Assembly (NCBI GenBank): GCA_016192135.1
Contig: JACPUR010000027.1
Span: 1 to 40,141, forward strand
DNA: 40,141 nt
Reading direction: 5' to 3'
Origin: Candidatus Tectomicrobia bacterium
GTDB lineage: Bacteria > UBA8248
In this document: in pieces, positions 8,443 through 15,081 of the stretch
Layout: each line of letters opens with the position of its first letter
Position numbering within the stretch: the first letter of the stretch is position 1
The notes under the pieces: model-generated
Told to the model about the DNA's origin: nothing
The model's database searches: none
What the model saw: only the letters and a program-made list of their open reading frames with translations
Program-made: the position numbers and the translations under genes

Positions 8443-8448
8443 TATAAT
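8443..8448 (+). promoter_or_regulatory. Candidate -10 box for the DUF2188/TIR-like module
   Basis: A perfect TATAAT lies 54 nt before the DUF2188 start, inside the AT-richer stretch that opens the low-GC island. No good -35 box lies at 16-18 nt: TTCCGT at 17 nt is weak, and TTGACT at 8412 is 25 nt away. A candidate only. Confidence 0.35.
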
Positions 8449-8502
8449 CTCAAGCGAGTTGCGTTTTTCTCAGCAAGCAAATCTTGAACAAAGGATACAC
8501 CG

Positions 8503-8736
8503 ATGAGCAGACAAGCAAAGAATCAATCCAGCCTCTCTAGGGCCGCCAGAGTGCATGTAATCGCCCACCAAGAAGGCTGGGCCATCAAGCAAGAGGGGCA
8601 ATCCAGGGCATCTAAAATCTGCAGCACCAAGGAAGCGGCCGTAAGAAATGCCTCTCAAGTTGCCGTGAAAGGCCAAGACGTCGTTGTTCATAAGAAAGAC
8701 GGTTCCATCCAGAGCTGGAAACGAATTGTCAAATGA
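8503..8736 (+). CDS. DUF2188-family small protein
   Basis: 77 aa. The C-terminal 60 residues match the DUF2188 pattern: HVIAHQEGWAIKQEGQSRAS, then STKEAAVRNASQVA, then VVVHKKDGSIQSWKRI. DUF2188 proteins are small basic domains of unknown biochemical function. AAAGGA at 8490-8495 places a ribosome site 7 nt before ATG. The stop overlaps the start of the next gene (ATGA at 8733-8736), so the two are translationally coupled. Base composition is visibly lower in GC than the flanks, which points to horizontal gain. It could be a regulator, an antitoxin-like partner or an accessory of the TIR-like protein; none of these is shown by sequence. Confidence 0.8.
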   Translation: MSRQAKNQSSLSRAARVHVIAHQEGWAIKQEGQSRASKICSTKEAAVRNASQVAVKGQDVVVHKKDGSIQSWKRIVK

Positions 8737-9362
8737 CCCAAAAGGGGCAATTTGGCAAAAACGTCTTCATCAATTGCCCCTTCGATGATGATTACATTCC
8801 CTTGCTGCGGCCGCTACTTTTCACCGTCCTGTATTGCGGGCTTACGCCGCGAATCACCTCGGAGAGTTTTGATTCAGGCGAAACGCGTCTCAACAGCATA
8901 TGCAAGCTGATATCGAACTCAAAGTTCAGCATACATGATCTGTCCCGCCTGAGAGCCCGGAAAGCCAAAGAATTTCACCGGATGAATATGCCGTTTGAAT
9001 TGGGAGTCGATTTGGGGTGCCGCAGATTTGGCAATGGAGCCTTACGCCGGAAGCGCTTTCTGATTTTGGATGAGCATAGGTATAGATATCAAAAAGCGCT
9101 TTCCGATATTTCTGGCTCAGATATCAAGCACCACACCAAAAATCCGCGGAATATCGTCCGGCAGGCCAGGAACTGGTTTGTCGAGAACGGACTGGCGGGA
9201 ACCCCAAGTGGACAAGCCATCTGGCTCGAATTCAATGAATTTATGGCCGATTTCTATGAAAAACGGCGGAGAGATGGATATAGCAGAAAGGAGCTTCAGA
9301 TAATGCCGATACCTGAGCTCATCTCCTTCATGCGAAGGTGGATAGCTTCACACGATTTGTAG
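8733..9362 (+). CDS. TIR / nucleoside deoxyribosyltransferase-like protein, putative defence effector
   Basis: 209 aa, not recognised as a named family. The N-terminal ~130 residues show an alternating alpha/beta order like TIR and nucleoside 2-deoxyribosyltransferase folds: strand NVFINCPFDDDY (10-21), helix PLLRPLLFTVLYCG, strand PRITSE, helix RLNSICKLISNSKF, strand SIHDLSR. A helix with NMPFELGVDLG follows; Glu89 sits where the catalytic Glu of those NAD- or nucleoside-cleaving enzymes is expected. Next come strand KRFLILD and a conserved-looking YRYQKALSDISGSDIKHH. The C-terminus is helical and polar. It is coupled to the DUF2188 gene and lies in a lower-GC island (25 G/C in 8881-8940, against 41 in 10561-10620). 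An NADase-type anti-phage effector is an inference; a housekeeping hydrolase is possible. Confidence 0.7.
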   Translation: MTQKGQFGKNVFINCPFDDDYIPLLRPLLFTVLYCGLTPRITSESFDSGETRLNSICKLISNSKFSIHDLSRLRARKAKEFHRMNMPFELGVDLGCRRFGNGALRRKRFLILDEHRYRYQKALSDISGSDIKHHTKNPRNIVRQARNWFVENGLAGTPSGQAIWLEFNEFMADFYEKRRRDGYSRKELQIMPIPELISFMRRWIASHDL

Positions 9363-9397
9363 ATCGCTTGTCCTGACCAACGAGGATTCGTCCGGCC

Positions 9398-11341
9398 ATG
9401 CCCACCCCCGTCATCTGGCGCCCCACCGAGGACTTCCTTCGGAACTCGAACGTCGCCCGCTTCATGCAAAAGCACGGGCTGAAGAGCTACTCCGAGCTTC
9501 TGGAGTGGTCGGTGGCGGACATCCGCCGCTTCTGGAGGCTCATCCTCGAGGACATGGGGGTGGAGTGGTACCGCCCCTACGACGAGGTGCTCGACCTGAG
9601 CCGGGGTTTCGAGTGGGCGCGCTGGTTCGTCGGTGGAGAATTAAACGTCATCCACAACTGCATCGACCGCCACCTCAGGGACGGGAAGGGAGGCCGGACG
9701 GTCCTCGTCTGGGAGGGGGACGGGGGGGAGGTGCGGCGCTTCACCTACGCGGAACTCGCCGCCGAGGTCGCGCGCCTGGCGGGGGCGATGCGGGCGATGG
9801 GGATGAGGCCCGGGGACGCGGCGGGCATCTTCATGCCCATGCTGCCCGAAACCGTCTTCGCCTTCTTCGCCTGCCTCAAGATCGGGGCCGCCGCCGTCCC
9901 CATCTTCTCGGGCTTCGGGCCCGAGGCGGTGGCCGAGCGGCTGGCCCACGCCGAGGCGCGGCTCGTCTTCACGGCGGACGGGGGCATGCGCCGGGGAAAG
10001 GAGGTCCCCGTCAAGCCTCTGCTGGATCAGGCCCTCAACCTGGGAACGAGGGTGGAGAAGGTTGTCGTCCTCGGGCGCACGGCCGCTGAAGTTCCCATGA
10101 AAGCCGGGCGGGACGTGATGTGGGAGGAGTTCGTGGCGGGGCAGCCCGCCGAGGCCCCGACGGAGCGCCTGCCCGCCGAGGCGCGGGCCATCATCATCTA
10201 CACCTCGGGGACGACCGGGAAGCCCAAGGGCACGGTGCACACCCACGCGGGCCTCCTCGTGACCACGGCCAAGGAGCTGCGCTACTGCATCGACCTGCGC
10301 GAGGGGGACACCGTCTTCTGGGTGACCGACATCGGCTGGATGATGGGCCCCTGGGAGATGGTGGGGGTGCAATTCGGGGGCGGCACCTACCTCATCTATG
10401 AGGGCGCCCCCAACTGGCCCGGCCCGGACCGGCTCTGGAAGCTCGTCGCGGATCATAAAGTCACCCAGCTCGGCATCTCCCCCACCGCCATCCGGCTCCT
10501 CATCAGCGCCGGGGAGGCGTGGGTCCGCAAGCATGACCTCACGAGCCTCCGCCTCCTGGGCTCGACCGGGGAGCCCTGGGACCCCGCCTCCTACATGTGG
10601 TTCTTCGAGAAGGTGGGGGGCGGGAGGTGCCCCATCATGAACATCTCGGGGGGCACCGAGCTGTGCGGCTGCCTCCTCCAGCCCTACCCCGTCCAGGAGC
10701 TCACCCCCTGCTCCCTGGGCGGGCCCGCCCTGGGGGTGGACACCGACGTCTTCGACGAGGAGGGCCGCCCCGTGCGGGACCAGATCGGCCACCTCGTCTG
10801 CAAGCAGCCCGTGCCCTCCATGACCAAGGGCTTCTTGAAGGAGGACGACCGCTACATCGAGACCTACTTCTCCCGCTGGCCGGGGGTCTGGTACCACGGG
10901 GACTGGGCGAAGCGCGACGCGGCGGGCCAGTGGTACCTCTTCGGGCGCTCGGACGACACCATCAACGTGGCCGGGAAGCGCGTGGGCCCGGCCGAGGTCG
11001 AGGCGGAGCTGATCAAGCACCCGGCCGTCGTGGAGGCCGCCGTCATCGGCGCCCCCCACCCCATCAAGGGAGAGTGCCTCGCCTGCTTCGTGGTGCTGCG
11101 GGAGGGAACGGCGCCCACCGACGCCCTGCGGGAGGCGCTCAAGGACCAGACGGTGGCCTACCTGGGGAAGAGCCTTCGGCCCGACGAGGTCAAGTTCGTG
11201 AAAGCGCTGCCCAAGACGCGCTCGGCCAAGATCGTGCGGGGGGCCATCAAGAAAGTGTATCTCGGCGAGGACATCTCCCGGATCGACACCAGCTCTATCG
11301 AGGTGCCCGAGCACCTCGCGGCGATCCGGGAGGCGCTGTAG
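9398..11341 (+). CDS. AMP-forming acyl-CoA synthetase (ANL superfamily)
   Basis: 647 aa, the size of acetyl-/propionyl-CoA synthetase-like enzymes; activates a carboxylic acid with ATP and CoA. An N-terminal ACAS-type region (about 35-95) is followed by the AMP-binding domain with the P-loop YTSGTTGKPKG at residues 268-278. Other motifs are WVTDIGWMMGPWE, the adenine-binding NISGGTELCG and YHGDWAKRD. The hinge and C-terminal domain carry GRSDDTINVAGKRVGPAEVE and the catalytic Lys611 in TRSAKIVRGAIK. The start at 9398 follows AACGAGGA. Its C-terminus is paralogous to the decayed tail at 8222-8389. With the MBL hydrolase, TRAP permease and catabolic run upstream, it may convert a released acid to its CoA ester (inference). 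Confidence 0.92.
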   Translation: MPTPVIWRPTEDFLRNSNVARFMQKHGLKSYSELLEWSVADIRRFWRLILEDMGVEWYRPYDEVLDLSRGFEWARWFVGGELNVIHNCIDRHLRDGKGGRTVLVWEGDGGEVRRFTYAELAAEVARLAGAMRAMGMRPGDAAGIFMPMLPETVFAFFACLKIGAAAVPIFSGFGPEAVAERLAHAEARLVFTADGGMRRGKEVPVKPLLDQALNLGTRVEKVVVLGRTAAEVPMKAGRDVMWEEFVAGQPAEAPTERLPAEARAIIIYTSGTTGKPKGTVHTHAGLLVTTAKELRYCIDLREGDTVFWVTDIGWMMGPWEMVGVQFGGGTYLIYEGAPNWPGPDRLWKLVADHKVTQLGISPTAIRLLISAGEAWVRKHDLTSLRLLGSTGEPWDPASYMWFFEKVGGGRCPIMNISGGTELCGCLLQPYPVQELTPCSLGGPALGVDTDVFDEEGRPVRDQIGHLVCKQPVPSMTKGFLKEDDRYIETYFSRWPGVWYHGDWAKRDAAGQWYLFGRSDDTINVAGKRVGPAEVEAELIKHPAVVEAAVIGAPHPIKGECLACFVVLREGTAPTDALREALKDQTVAYLGKSLRPDEVKFVKALPKTRSAKIVRGAIKKVYLGEDISRIDTSSIEVPEHLAAIREAL

Positions 11342-11381
11342 GGGCGGAATTGCGATAGGTCGTTCGCCTGCGTTTGTAGTA

Positions 11382-11409
11382 GTAGGGGCGAGGCATGCCT
11401 CGCCCCTAT
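11382..11409. repeat. 28-bp palindrome, arm GAGG, centre CATG
   Basis: GTAGGGGC-GAGG-CATG-CCTC-GCCCCTAT; only the last base breaks symmetry. First of five elements between the synthetase and the SET genes. Confidence 0.9.
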
Positions 11410-11435
11410 AGAACGGATCACCGCCGATTGCATCT

Positions 11436-11463
11436 GTAGGGGCGACCGGCCGGTCGCCCCTAC
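11436..11463. repeat. 28-bp palindrome, arm GACC, centre GGCC
   Basis: Perfect: GTAGGGGC-GACC-GGCC-GGTC-GCCCCTAC. Its left flank GATCACCGCCGATTGCATCT (11416-11435) is related to the flank of the copy at 20571. Confidence 0.9.
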
Positions 11464-11487
11464 GGACCCGGATCGCCACAGGCCGGT

Positions 11488-11515
11488 GCAGGGGGATATT
11501 GCAATACGCCCCTGC
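11488..11515. repeat. 28-bp palindrome, arm GTAT, centre TGCA
   Basis: The right half is TGCA-ATAC-GCCCCTGC. The left half, GCAGGGGGATAT, has two mismatches to it. The outer ends GCAGGGG/CCCCTGC still pair. Related to the copy at 36637. Confidence 0.85.
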
Positions 11516-11536
11516 AGAATCCCGCCACGCGATTCC

Positions 11537-11566
11537 GTAGGGGCAGGCCCCCGTGCCTGCCCCCGA
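11537..11566. repeat. GTAGGGGC palindrome, arm AGGC, centre CCCCGT
   Basis: GTAGGGGC-AGGC-CCCCGT-GCCT-GCCCC, then CGA in place of TAC. The 6-nt centre gives a 30-nt unit. Confidence 0.85.
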
Positions 11567-11568
11567 AC

Positions 11569-11598
11569 AAAGGGGCGGCCACAGGGGGCCGCCCCTAC
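11569..11598. repeat. GTAGGGGC palindrome, arm GGCC, centre ACAGGG
   Basis: AAAGGGGC-GGCC-ACAGGG-GGCC-GCCCCTAC. Read on the other strand its centre CCCTGT is one base from the CCCCGT centre of the copies at 11537 and 31948. Confidence 0.85.
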
Positions 11599-11625
11599 AA
11601 GCGCATCTCTTCCGCTTCCTGAAAT

Positions 11626-12207
11626 TTAGAACAATCTCCGCAGCGAAAGCTGGAAGGGCACGCCGTGGTCCGCGCAGGCCCGCTGGAGGTGGCCGTTGCC
11701 CAGCAGGTGCATGAGGGGCTGGTCGACCTCCCCAATGCGCAGGAGGCCCCCCTGGATCTGGGCGGCCCAGTCCTCCTTGAGCTTCTCCGCGTCCCCGGAG
11801 GTGATGCGCCACCGGCACTCCTCGGCCCGGCAGTAGCAGTCGAAGGTCTCCTCGGGCTTCATGTAGAGGGTCGCGTAGTCCACCGTCAGCTCCGCGCCGG
11901 ACTCGATGTCCCGGACCGCCACCTCGAAGCCGTAGTGCGTCGCCATGCAGTTGGGGCTGCAGGAGTGGTTCATGAAGCGCGCCAGGTCCCAGAGCAGGAT
12001 GTGGTTCCCCTCCGGGGTGCGGTAGGTGTAGCGCGCGAGGGGCTCCCCGTAGATCTCGGGCATGCTCTCGACCTGCTCGGGGGTGAGGATCTGGTCCAGC
12101 GGGTCGTACACCCAGGTGATGGTCCCCTGGGGGATCAGGCTCGTGGCGAAGACGCCGTAGCCGATCTCCGGGCTGATGAACTGGAGCACCGTATCCGGAT
12201 GGAGCAC
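11626..12207 (-). CDS. SET-domain protein (second of a tandem pair)
   Basis: 193 aa SET-domain protein, normally a SAM-dependent lysine methyltransferase fold. Start GTG at 12207, preceded by GGGAGGGAG. SET-N motif GYGVFAT at 16-22; the pseudoknot segment RFMNHSCSPNC has Asn80-Cys83; catalytic Tyr111 lies in ELTVDYATL. A post-SET-like zinc knuckle CYCRAEEC (Cys124, Cys126, Cys131) can join Cys83. The remaining 60 residues are unique. It lies 24 nt after the other SET gene and the two align with all key residues at the same numbers, so they are tandem paralogues. The substrate is unknown; bacterial SET proteins can modify ribosomal or nucleoid proteins. The stop is followed by the palindrome cluster. 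Confidence 0.88.
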   Translation of the reverse strand: MLHPDTVLQFISPEIGYGVFATSLIPQGTITWVYDPLDQILTPEQVESMPEIYGEPLARYTYRTPEGNHILLWDLARFMNHSCSPNCMATHYGFEVAVRDIESGAELTVDYATLYMKPEETFDCYCRAEECRWRITSGDAEKLKEDWAAQIQGGLLRIGEVDQPLMHLLGNGHLQRACADHGVPFQLSLRRLF

Positions 12208-12231
12208 CGCGCTCCCTCCCGTCCGGGCCGA

Positions 12232-12885
12232 TCAGGCCGAGGCGGGGTGGTTCCGCGGCGCGGGAGCCGCCGGAGAGGAACCGTTCCCCTCCGCCCACAC
12301 CGCCTTCGAGGGCACGCAAAAGTCCGCCGGGCGGGGCAATGGCGCCCGGCCCGCCAGCATGTCGCTCAGGAGCCGGGCTTCCCGGAGGAACGGCACGAGC
12401 GGCTGGGGGAGCCGGGGCGCCAGGGCGAAGGCCTCGCGGACGCGGGCCTCCCACGCGTCCCCCAGCCGGAGCACGTCGTCCGAGCGGACGACGCCCCGGC
12501 AGCCCGGGGCGCCGCACCGGCACTCCAGTTCGGCGATGATGTTCAGCATCCCGTAGTCGTCGGTGATCTGCTCGCCGGGGAGGATGTCCCGGACGGCGAT
12601 CTCCATCCCCTCGGTCACGCTGAGGGTGGCGGGGTCGCAGGAGTGGTTCACGAAGCGGCCGAAGTCCCAGCAGAGGACGGCGTCCCCCCGGGAGGTCATG
12701 TAGGAGTAGGTCTGGATCATCTCGGTGTAGGCCGGGGGCAGCTCCCGCCTGCGGGCCGGGGTGAGGACGTGGTCGAGGTGGCAGAGGCCCCACGTGATCG
12801 TCCCCTTGGGAATCCGCCGGGTGGCGAAGACCCCGTGGCCGACCTCGGGGCTGACGAAGCGCAGCGCCGTATCGGGGTGGATCAC
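12232..12885 (-). CDS. SET-domain protein (first of a tandem pair)
   Basis: 217 aa SET-domain protein. Start GTG at 12885 with AGGAG 6 nt before it. SET-N motif GHGVFATRRIPKGTITW at 16-32, RFVNHSCDP with Asn80-Cys83, catalytic Tyr111 in QITDDYG, and a post-SET knuckle ECRCGAPGC with Cys122, Cys124 and Cys129. All positions match those in the downstream paralogue. The C-terminal 45 residues are Pro/Ala-rich and differ from the paralogue. The pair forms its own two-gene unit: 96 nt separate it from the Gfo/Idh/MocA gene upstream. A lysine methyltransferase role is family knowledge; targets are unknown. Confidence 0.88.
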   Translation of the reverse strand: MIHPDTALRFVSPEVGHGVFATRRIPKGTITWGLCHLDHVLTPARRRELPPAYTEMIQTYSYMTSRGDAVLCWDFGRFVNHSCDPATLSVTEGMEIAVRDILPGEQITDDYGMLNIIAELECRCGAPGCRGVVRSDDVLRLGDAWEARVREAFALAPRLPQPLVPFLREARLLSDMLAGRAPLPRPADFCVPSKAVWAEGNGSSPAAPAPRNHPASA

Positions 12886-12981
12886 ATACGCTCCTGCTCG
12901 AGCCCGGCCGACGCGGCCGCTCTCCGGGCGCCCGGTCTCCCCTGCACTGGCTCAGCCTCTATCTATTAGCCCTAATTACTC

Positions 12982-14007
12982 CTATCCGGGCCGCGCGTCC
13001 ACATAAAGTTTTTCGATCAGGGCCACCACCGCCAGCGCCTCCTCGGGCCGGACGGCCGGGGGCCGACCCACGCGGAAGGCCCCGAGGAAGTCCCGGTGGT
13101 TGCGGTACATGGAGTGGAGCTTGGGGGGGAGCTCCTCCGGCGGCGGGGGCTCGGCGGGCGGGGCCGGGAGGGGCGCCTTGCCCTTGTGCTCCCAGCGGAC
13201 GACCCCTTTCCCCTCGGCGATGGTGCAGGTGCCCTCCGAGCCGTAGAGGGTGAGGGTCTCGGGGAAGCCGGGGTAGGCCACGGTCGAGGCGGTGAGTGTG
13301 GCCAGCGCGCCGCACTCGAGCTCCAGCAGGGCGGCCGCCACGTCCTCCTCCTGATAGCCCTCCCGGACCGTGCCGATCGCCCCCCGGACCTCCGCCACCG
13401 GCCCCAGGCACCACATGAGCAGGTCGATGTAGTGGATGCCCTGGTTCATCAGCACCCCGCCCCCCGACTCCGCCCGGGAGGCCCGCCAGGGGGCCTGGAG
13501 GAAGTAGTTCTCGTCCCGGTAGTAGTTGATCGACACCTCGGCCAGGAACACCCGCCCCAGCAGCCCGGCGTCCAGCGCCGCCTTGAGCTGCATCGCTCCC
13601 GGGTCGAAGCGCTTCTGCGAGACGACGGAGAGGGCCACCCCGGCCTCCCGGCAGCGGCCGATTACCTCCCGGCCTGAGGCCGTGTCGTTCGCCAGGGGCT
13701 TCTCCAGGAGGACGTGCTTGCCCGCCCGGGCCGCCATCAGGGCCATGGGCGCGTGGAGGAAGGAGGGCGCCGCCACCAGCACGGCCCGGACCCCGGGATC
13801 GGCCACGGCGTCCTCCGCCGAGGCGGCCGGCCGGCAGCCGAACCGCCGGCAGACCTCGTCGCGCCGCGCCGGGTCGGAGTCGTAGGCGCAGCGAAGCTCC
13901 GCCCCCTCCAGGCAGGAGATCACCTCGGCGTGGCGGCCCCCCATCAGGCCGCAGCCGAGGACGGCGTAGCCGGCGGGTTCGGGGGAGGAAACGGGCATGC
14001 GGCTCAT
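12982..14007 (-). CDS. Gfo/Idh/MocA-family oxidoreductase
   Basis: 341 aa NAD(P)-dependent sugar dehydrogenase-type enzyme. N-terminal Rossmann motif VLGCGLMGGRHAE at about residues 16-28, the family EKPLANDT segment (catalytic Lys), and a C-terminal alpha/beta domain with GGGVLMNQGIHYIDLLMWCLG and ASTVAYPGFPETL. The start ATG at 14007 lies 1 nt after the stop of the LAB_N gene, so it is the last gene of the envelope-glycan operon. Paired with the DegT/StrS aminotransferase at the operon start, it could oxidise a nucleotide sugar at C3 for amination, as GnnA does with GnnB or the WlbA-type enzymes (inference). Other sugar or inositol substrates are equally possible. Confidence 0.87.
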   Translation of the reverse strand: MSRMPVSSPEPAGYAVLGCGLMGGRHAEVISCLEGAELRCAYDSDPARRDEVCRRFGCRPAASAEDAVADPGVRAVLVAAPSFLHAPMALMAARAGKHVLLEKPLANDTASGREVIGRCREAGVALSVVSQKRFDPGAMQLKAALDAGLLGRVFLAEVSINYYRDENYFLQAPWRASRAESGGGVLMNQGIHYIDLLMWCLGPVAEVRGAIGTVREGYQEEDVAAALLELECGALATLTASTVAYPGFPETLTLYGSEGTCTIAEGKGVVRWEHKGKAPLPAPPAEPPPPEELPPKLHSMYRNHRDFLGAFRVGRPPAVRPEEALAVVALIEKLYVDARPG

Positions 14008-14008
14008 C

Positions 14009-14311
14009 CTAGGCGTGGGTGGGACCGGAGGGGAGGTTTCCGCGCTTCTCCTTGGCGATGAGCATGAGGTTCCGGATGTAGGGGATGAAATTGGGGAGAT
14101 AGGCCAGCACGCCGATGATGCTCCGGCGCTGGAAGAAGTAGATGAGCAGGATGATCGAGCCCGCCAGGCTCAGATACCAGAAGACGACGGGCACCTCGCT
14201 CCTCCCCACCCGCTCGCTGTGAATCCATTGGATGATGAAGCGGCTGCCGAAGCACAGGTTCCCCATGAGGCCGAACACTTCCCAAGGACCGAAGTCGAAA
14301 CCCAGGAACAT
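14009..14311 (-). CDS. Lipid A biosynthesis N-terminal (LAB_N) domain membrane protein
   Basis: 100 aa, three hydrophobic helices. It matches the LAB_N domain: FGLMGNLCFGSRFIIQWIHSER, then VPVVFWYLSLAGSIILLIYF, then PNFIPYIRNLMLIAKEKR. This domain occurs as an N-terminal extension of some LpxB proteins and as a stand-alone protein next to ArnC/ArnT-like glycosyltransferases. ATG at 14311 follows GGGAGAG. A 50-nt gap separates it from the GT2 gene upstream and 1 nt from the Gfo/Idh/MocA gene downstream. It is probably part of a lipid-linked sugar transfer system in the inner membrane (inference from domain and context). Confidence 0.88.
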   Translation of the reverse strand: MFLGFDFGPWEVFGLMGNLCFGSRFIIQWIHSERVGRSEVPVVFWYLSLAGSIILLIYFFQRRSIIGVLAYLPNFIPYIRNLMLIAKEKRGNLPSGPTHA

Positions 14312-14361
14312 CGCTCTCTCCCAAGGTGCCCCCCCTGGTCCGTGGAGAGAGCGGACGCTCC

Positions 14362-15081
14362 TCACCCCGGGGGGGGCGGAATGTGCCTCCGTTGATACCA
14401 AAGGACGGCCAGCGTGTCGACGAGTCCGACGAACACGCGGTTCCCGAAGCCGTACTTGGACACCCCGGCCTTCCGGGGGCGGTCGGCCACCTCGATCTGG
14501 CGCACCTCCCATCCGTGGGTCTGGAGGAGGGTCGGGAGGAAGCGGTGCAGTCCCCGGAAGGGGATGAGCTGGGCCAGGGCCTTCCGGCGGAAGACCCGGT
14601 AGGTGCACCCCGCGTCCAGGATGCCGTCCTTGAGCATCCAGTTCCGGAAGCCGTTGGCGGCCCAGGTGGAGAACTGCTTGAGGCGGGTGTCGGCCCGCTT
14701 GGGCCGGACGCCGCAAACCGCCCCGGCCTCCCCGAGGGCCTCGATGAGGCGGGGGAGATCCGCCGGGTCGTTCTGGAGATCGGCGTCCATGGTGGCGACG
14801 ATCTCGCCCCGGGCGGCGGCGAAGCCACTGAGCTGGGCGGCGCTCTCCCCCAGGTTGCGGGGGTGCTCGACGACCCGGATGCCCGGGTTGTCCCTCTCCA
14901 ACTGCCGCAGCCTGGCCAGGGTTCCGTCCGTCGAGGCGTCGTTCACGAAGACGACTTCCCACTCCCGGCCGATGCCCTCGAGCACGGGACGCAGCTCGGC
15001 CCAGAGGGCCTCCACGTTCCCTTCCTCGTTGTGGCAGGGAATGACCACGCTGAGCGAGCCGCGCGGTTCGAGTCCCTTCAT
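14362..15081 (-). CDS. Family 2 glycosyltransferase, polyprenyl-phosphate sugar transferase type
   Basis: 239 aa GT2 enzyme similar to dolichyl-phosphate mannose synthase and the catalytic part of ArnC. GT-A fold motifs: SVVIPCHNEEGNVEAL at the N-terminus, VNDASTDGT, and the metal-binding DADLQNDP (DxD-type) near residue 97. An RNWMLKDGILDAGCTYRVFRR segment is also family-typical. The two C-terminal membrane helices of ArnC are absent; the neighbouring LAB_N protein may supply the membrane part. ATG at 15081 overlaps the stop of the GT39 gene by 4 nt (ATGA), so it is translationally coupled. Expected product: sugar on undecaprenyl phosphate for the GT39 enzyme (inference). Confidence 0.88.
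   Translation of the reverse strand: MKGLEPRGSLSVVIPCHNEEGNVEALWAELRPVLEGIGREWEVVFVNDASTDGTLARLRQLERDNPGIRVVEHPRNLGESAAQLSGFAAARGEIVATMDADLQNDPADLPRLIEALGEAGAVCGVRPKRADTRLKQFSTWAANGFRNWMLKDGILDAGCTYRVFRRKALAQLIPFRGLHRFLPTLLQTHGWEVRQIEVADRPRKAGVSKYGFGNRVFVGLVDTLAVLWYQRRHIPPPPG

Noticed and set aside
11382-11598. CRISPR array
   Set aside because: The units are near-regular, but they are palindromes with different cores, the spacers are short and uneven, and no cas genes are present.
9641-12793. Very long open frame on the minus strand opposite the acyl-CoA synthetase, running on through the SET genes
   Set aside because: Its translation is low-complexity (Gly/Pro/Arg/His-rich) with no family motif. 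It is opposite or out of frame with well-supported genes; GC-rich coding DNA commonly leaves such antisense frames open.
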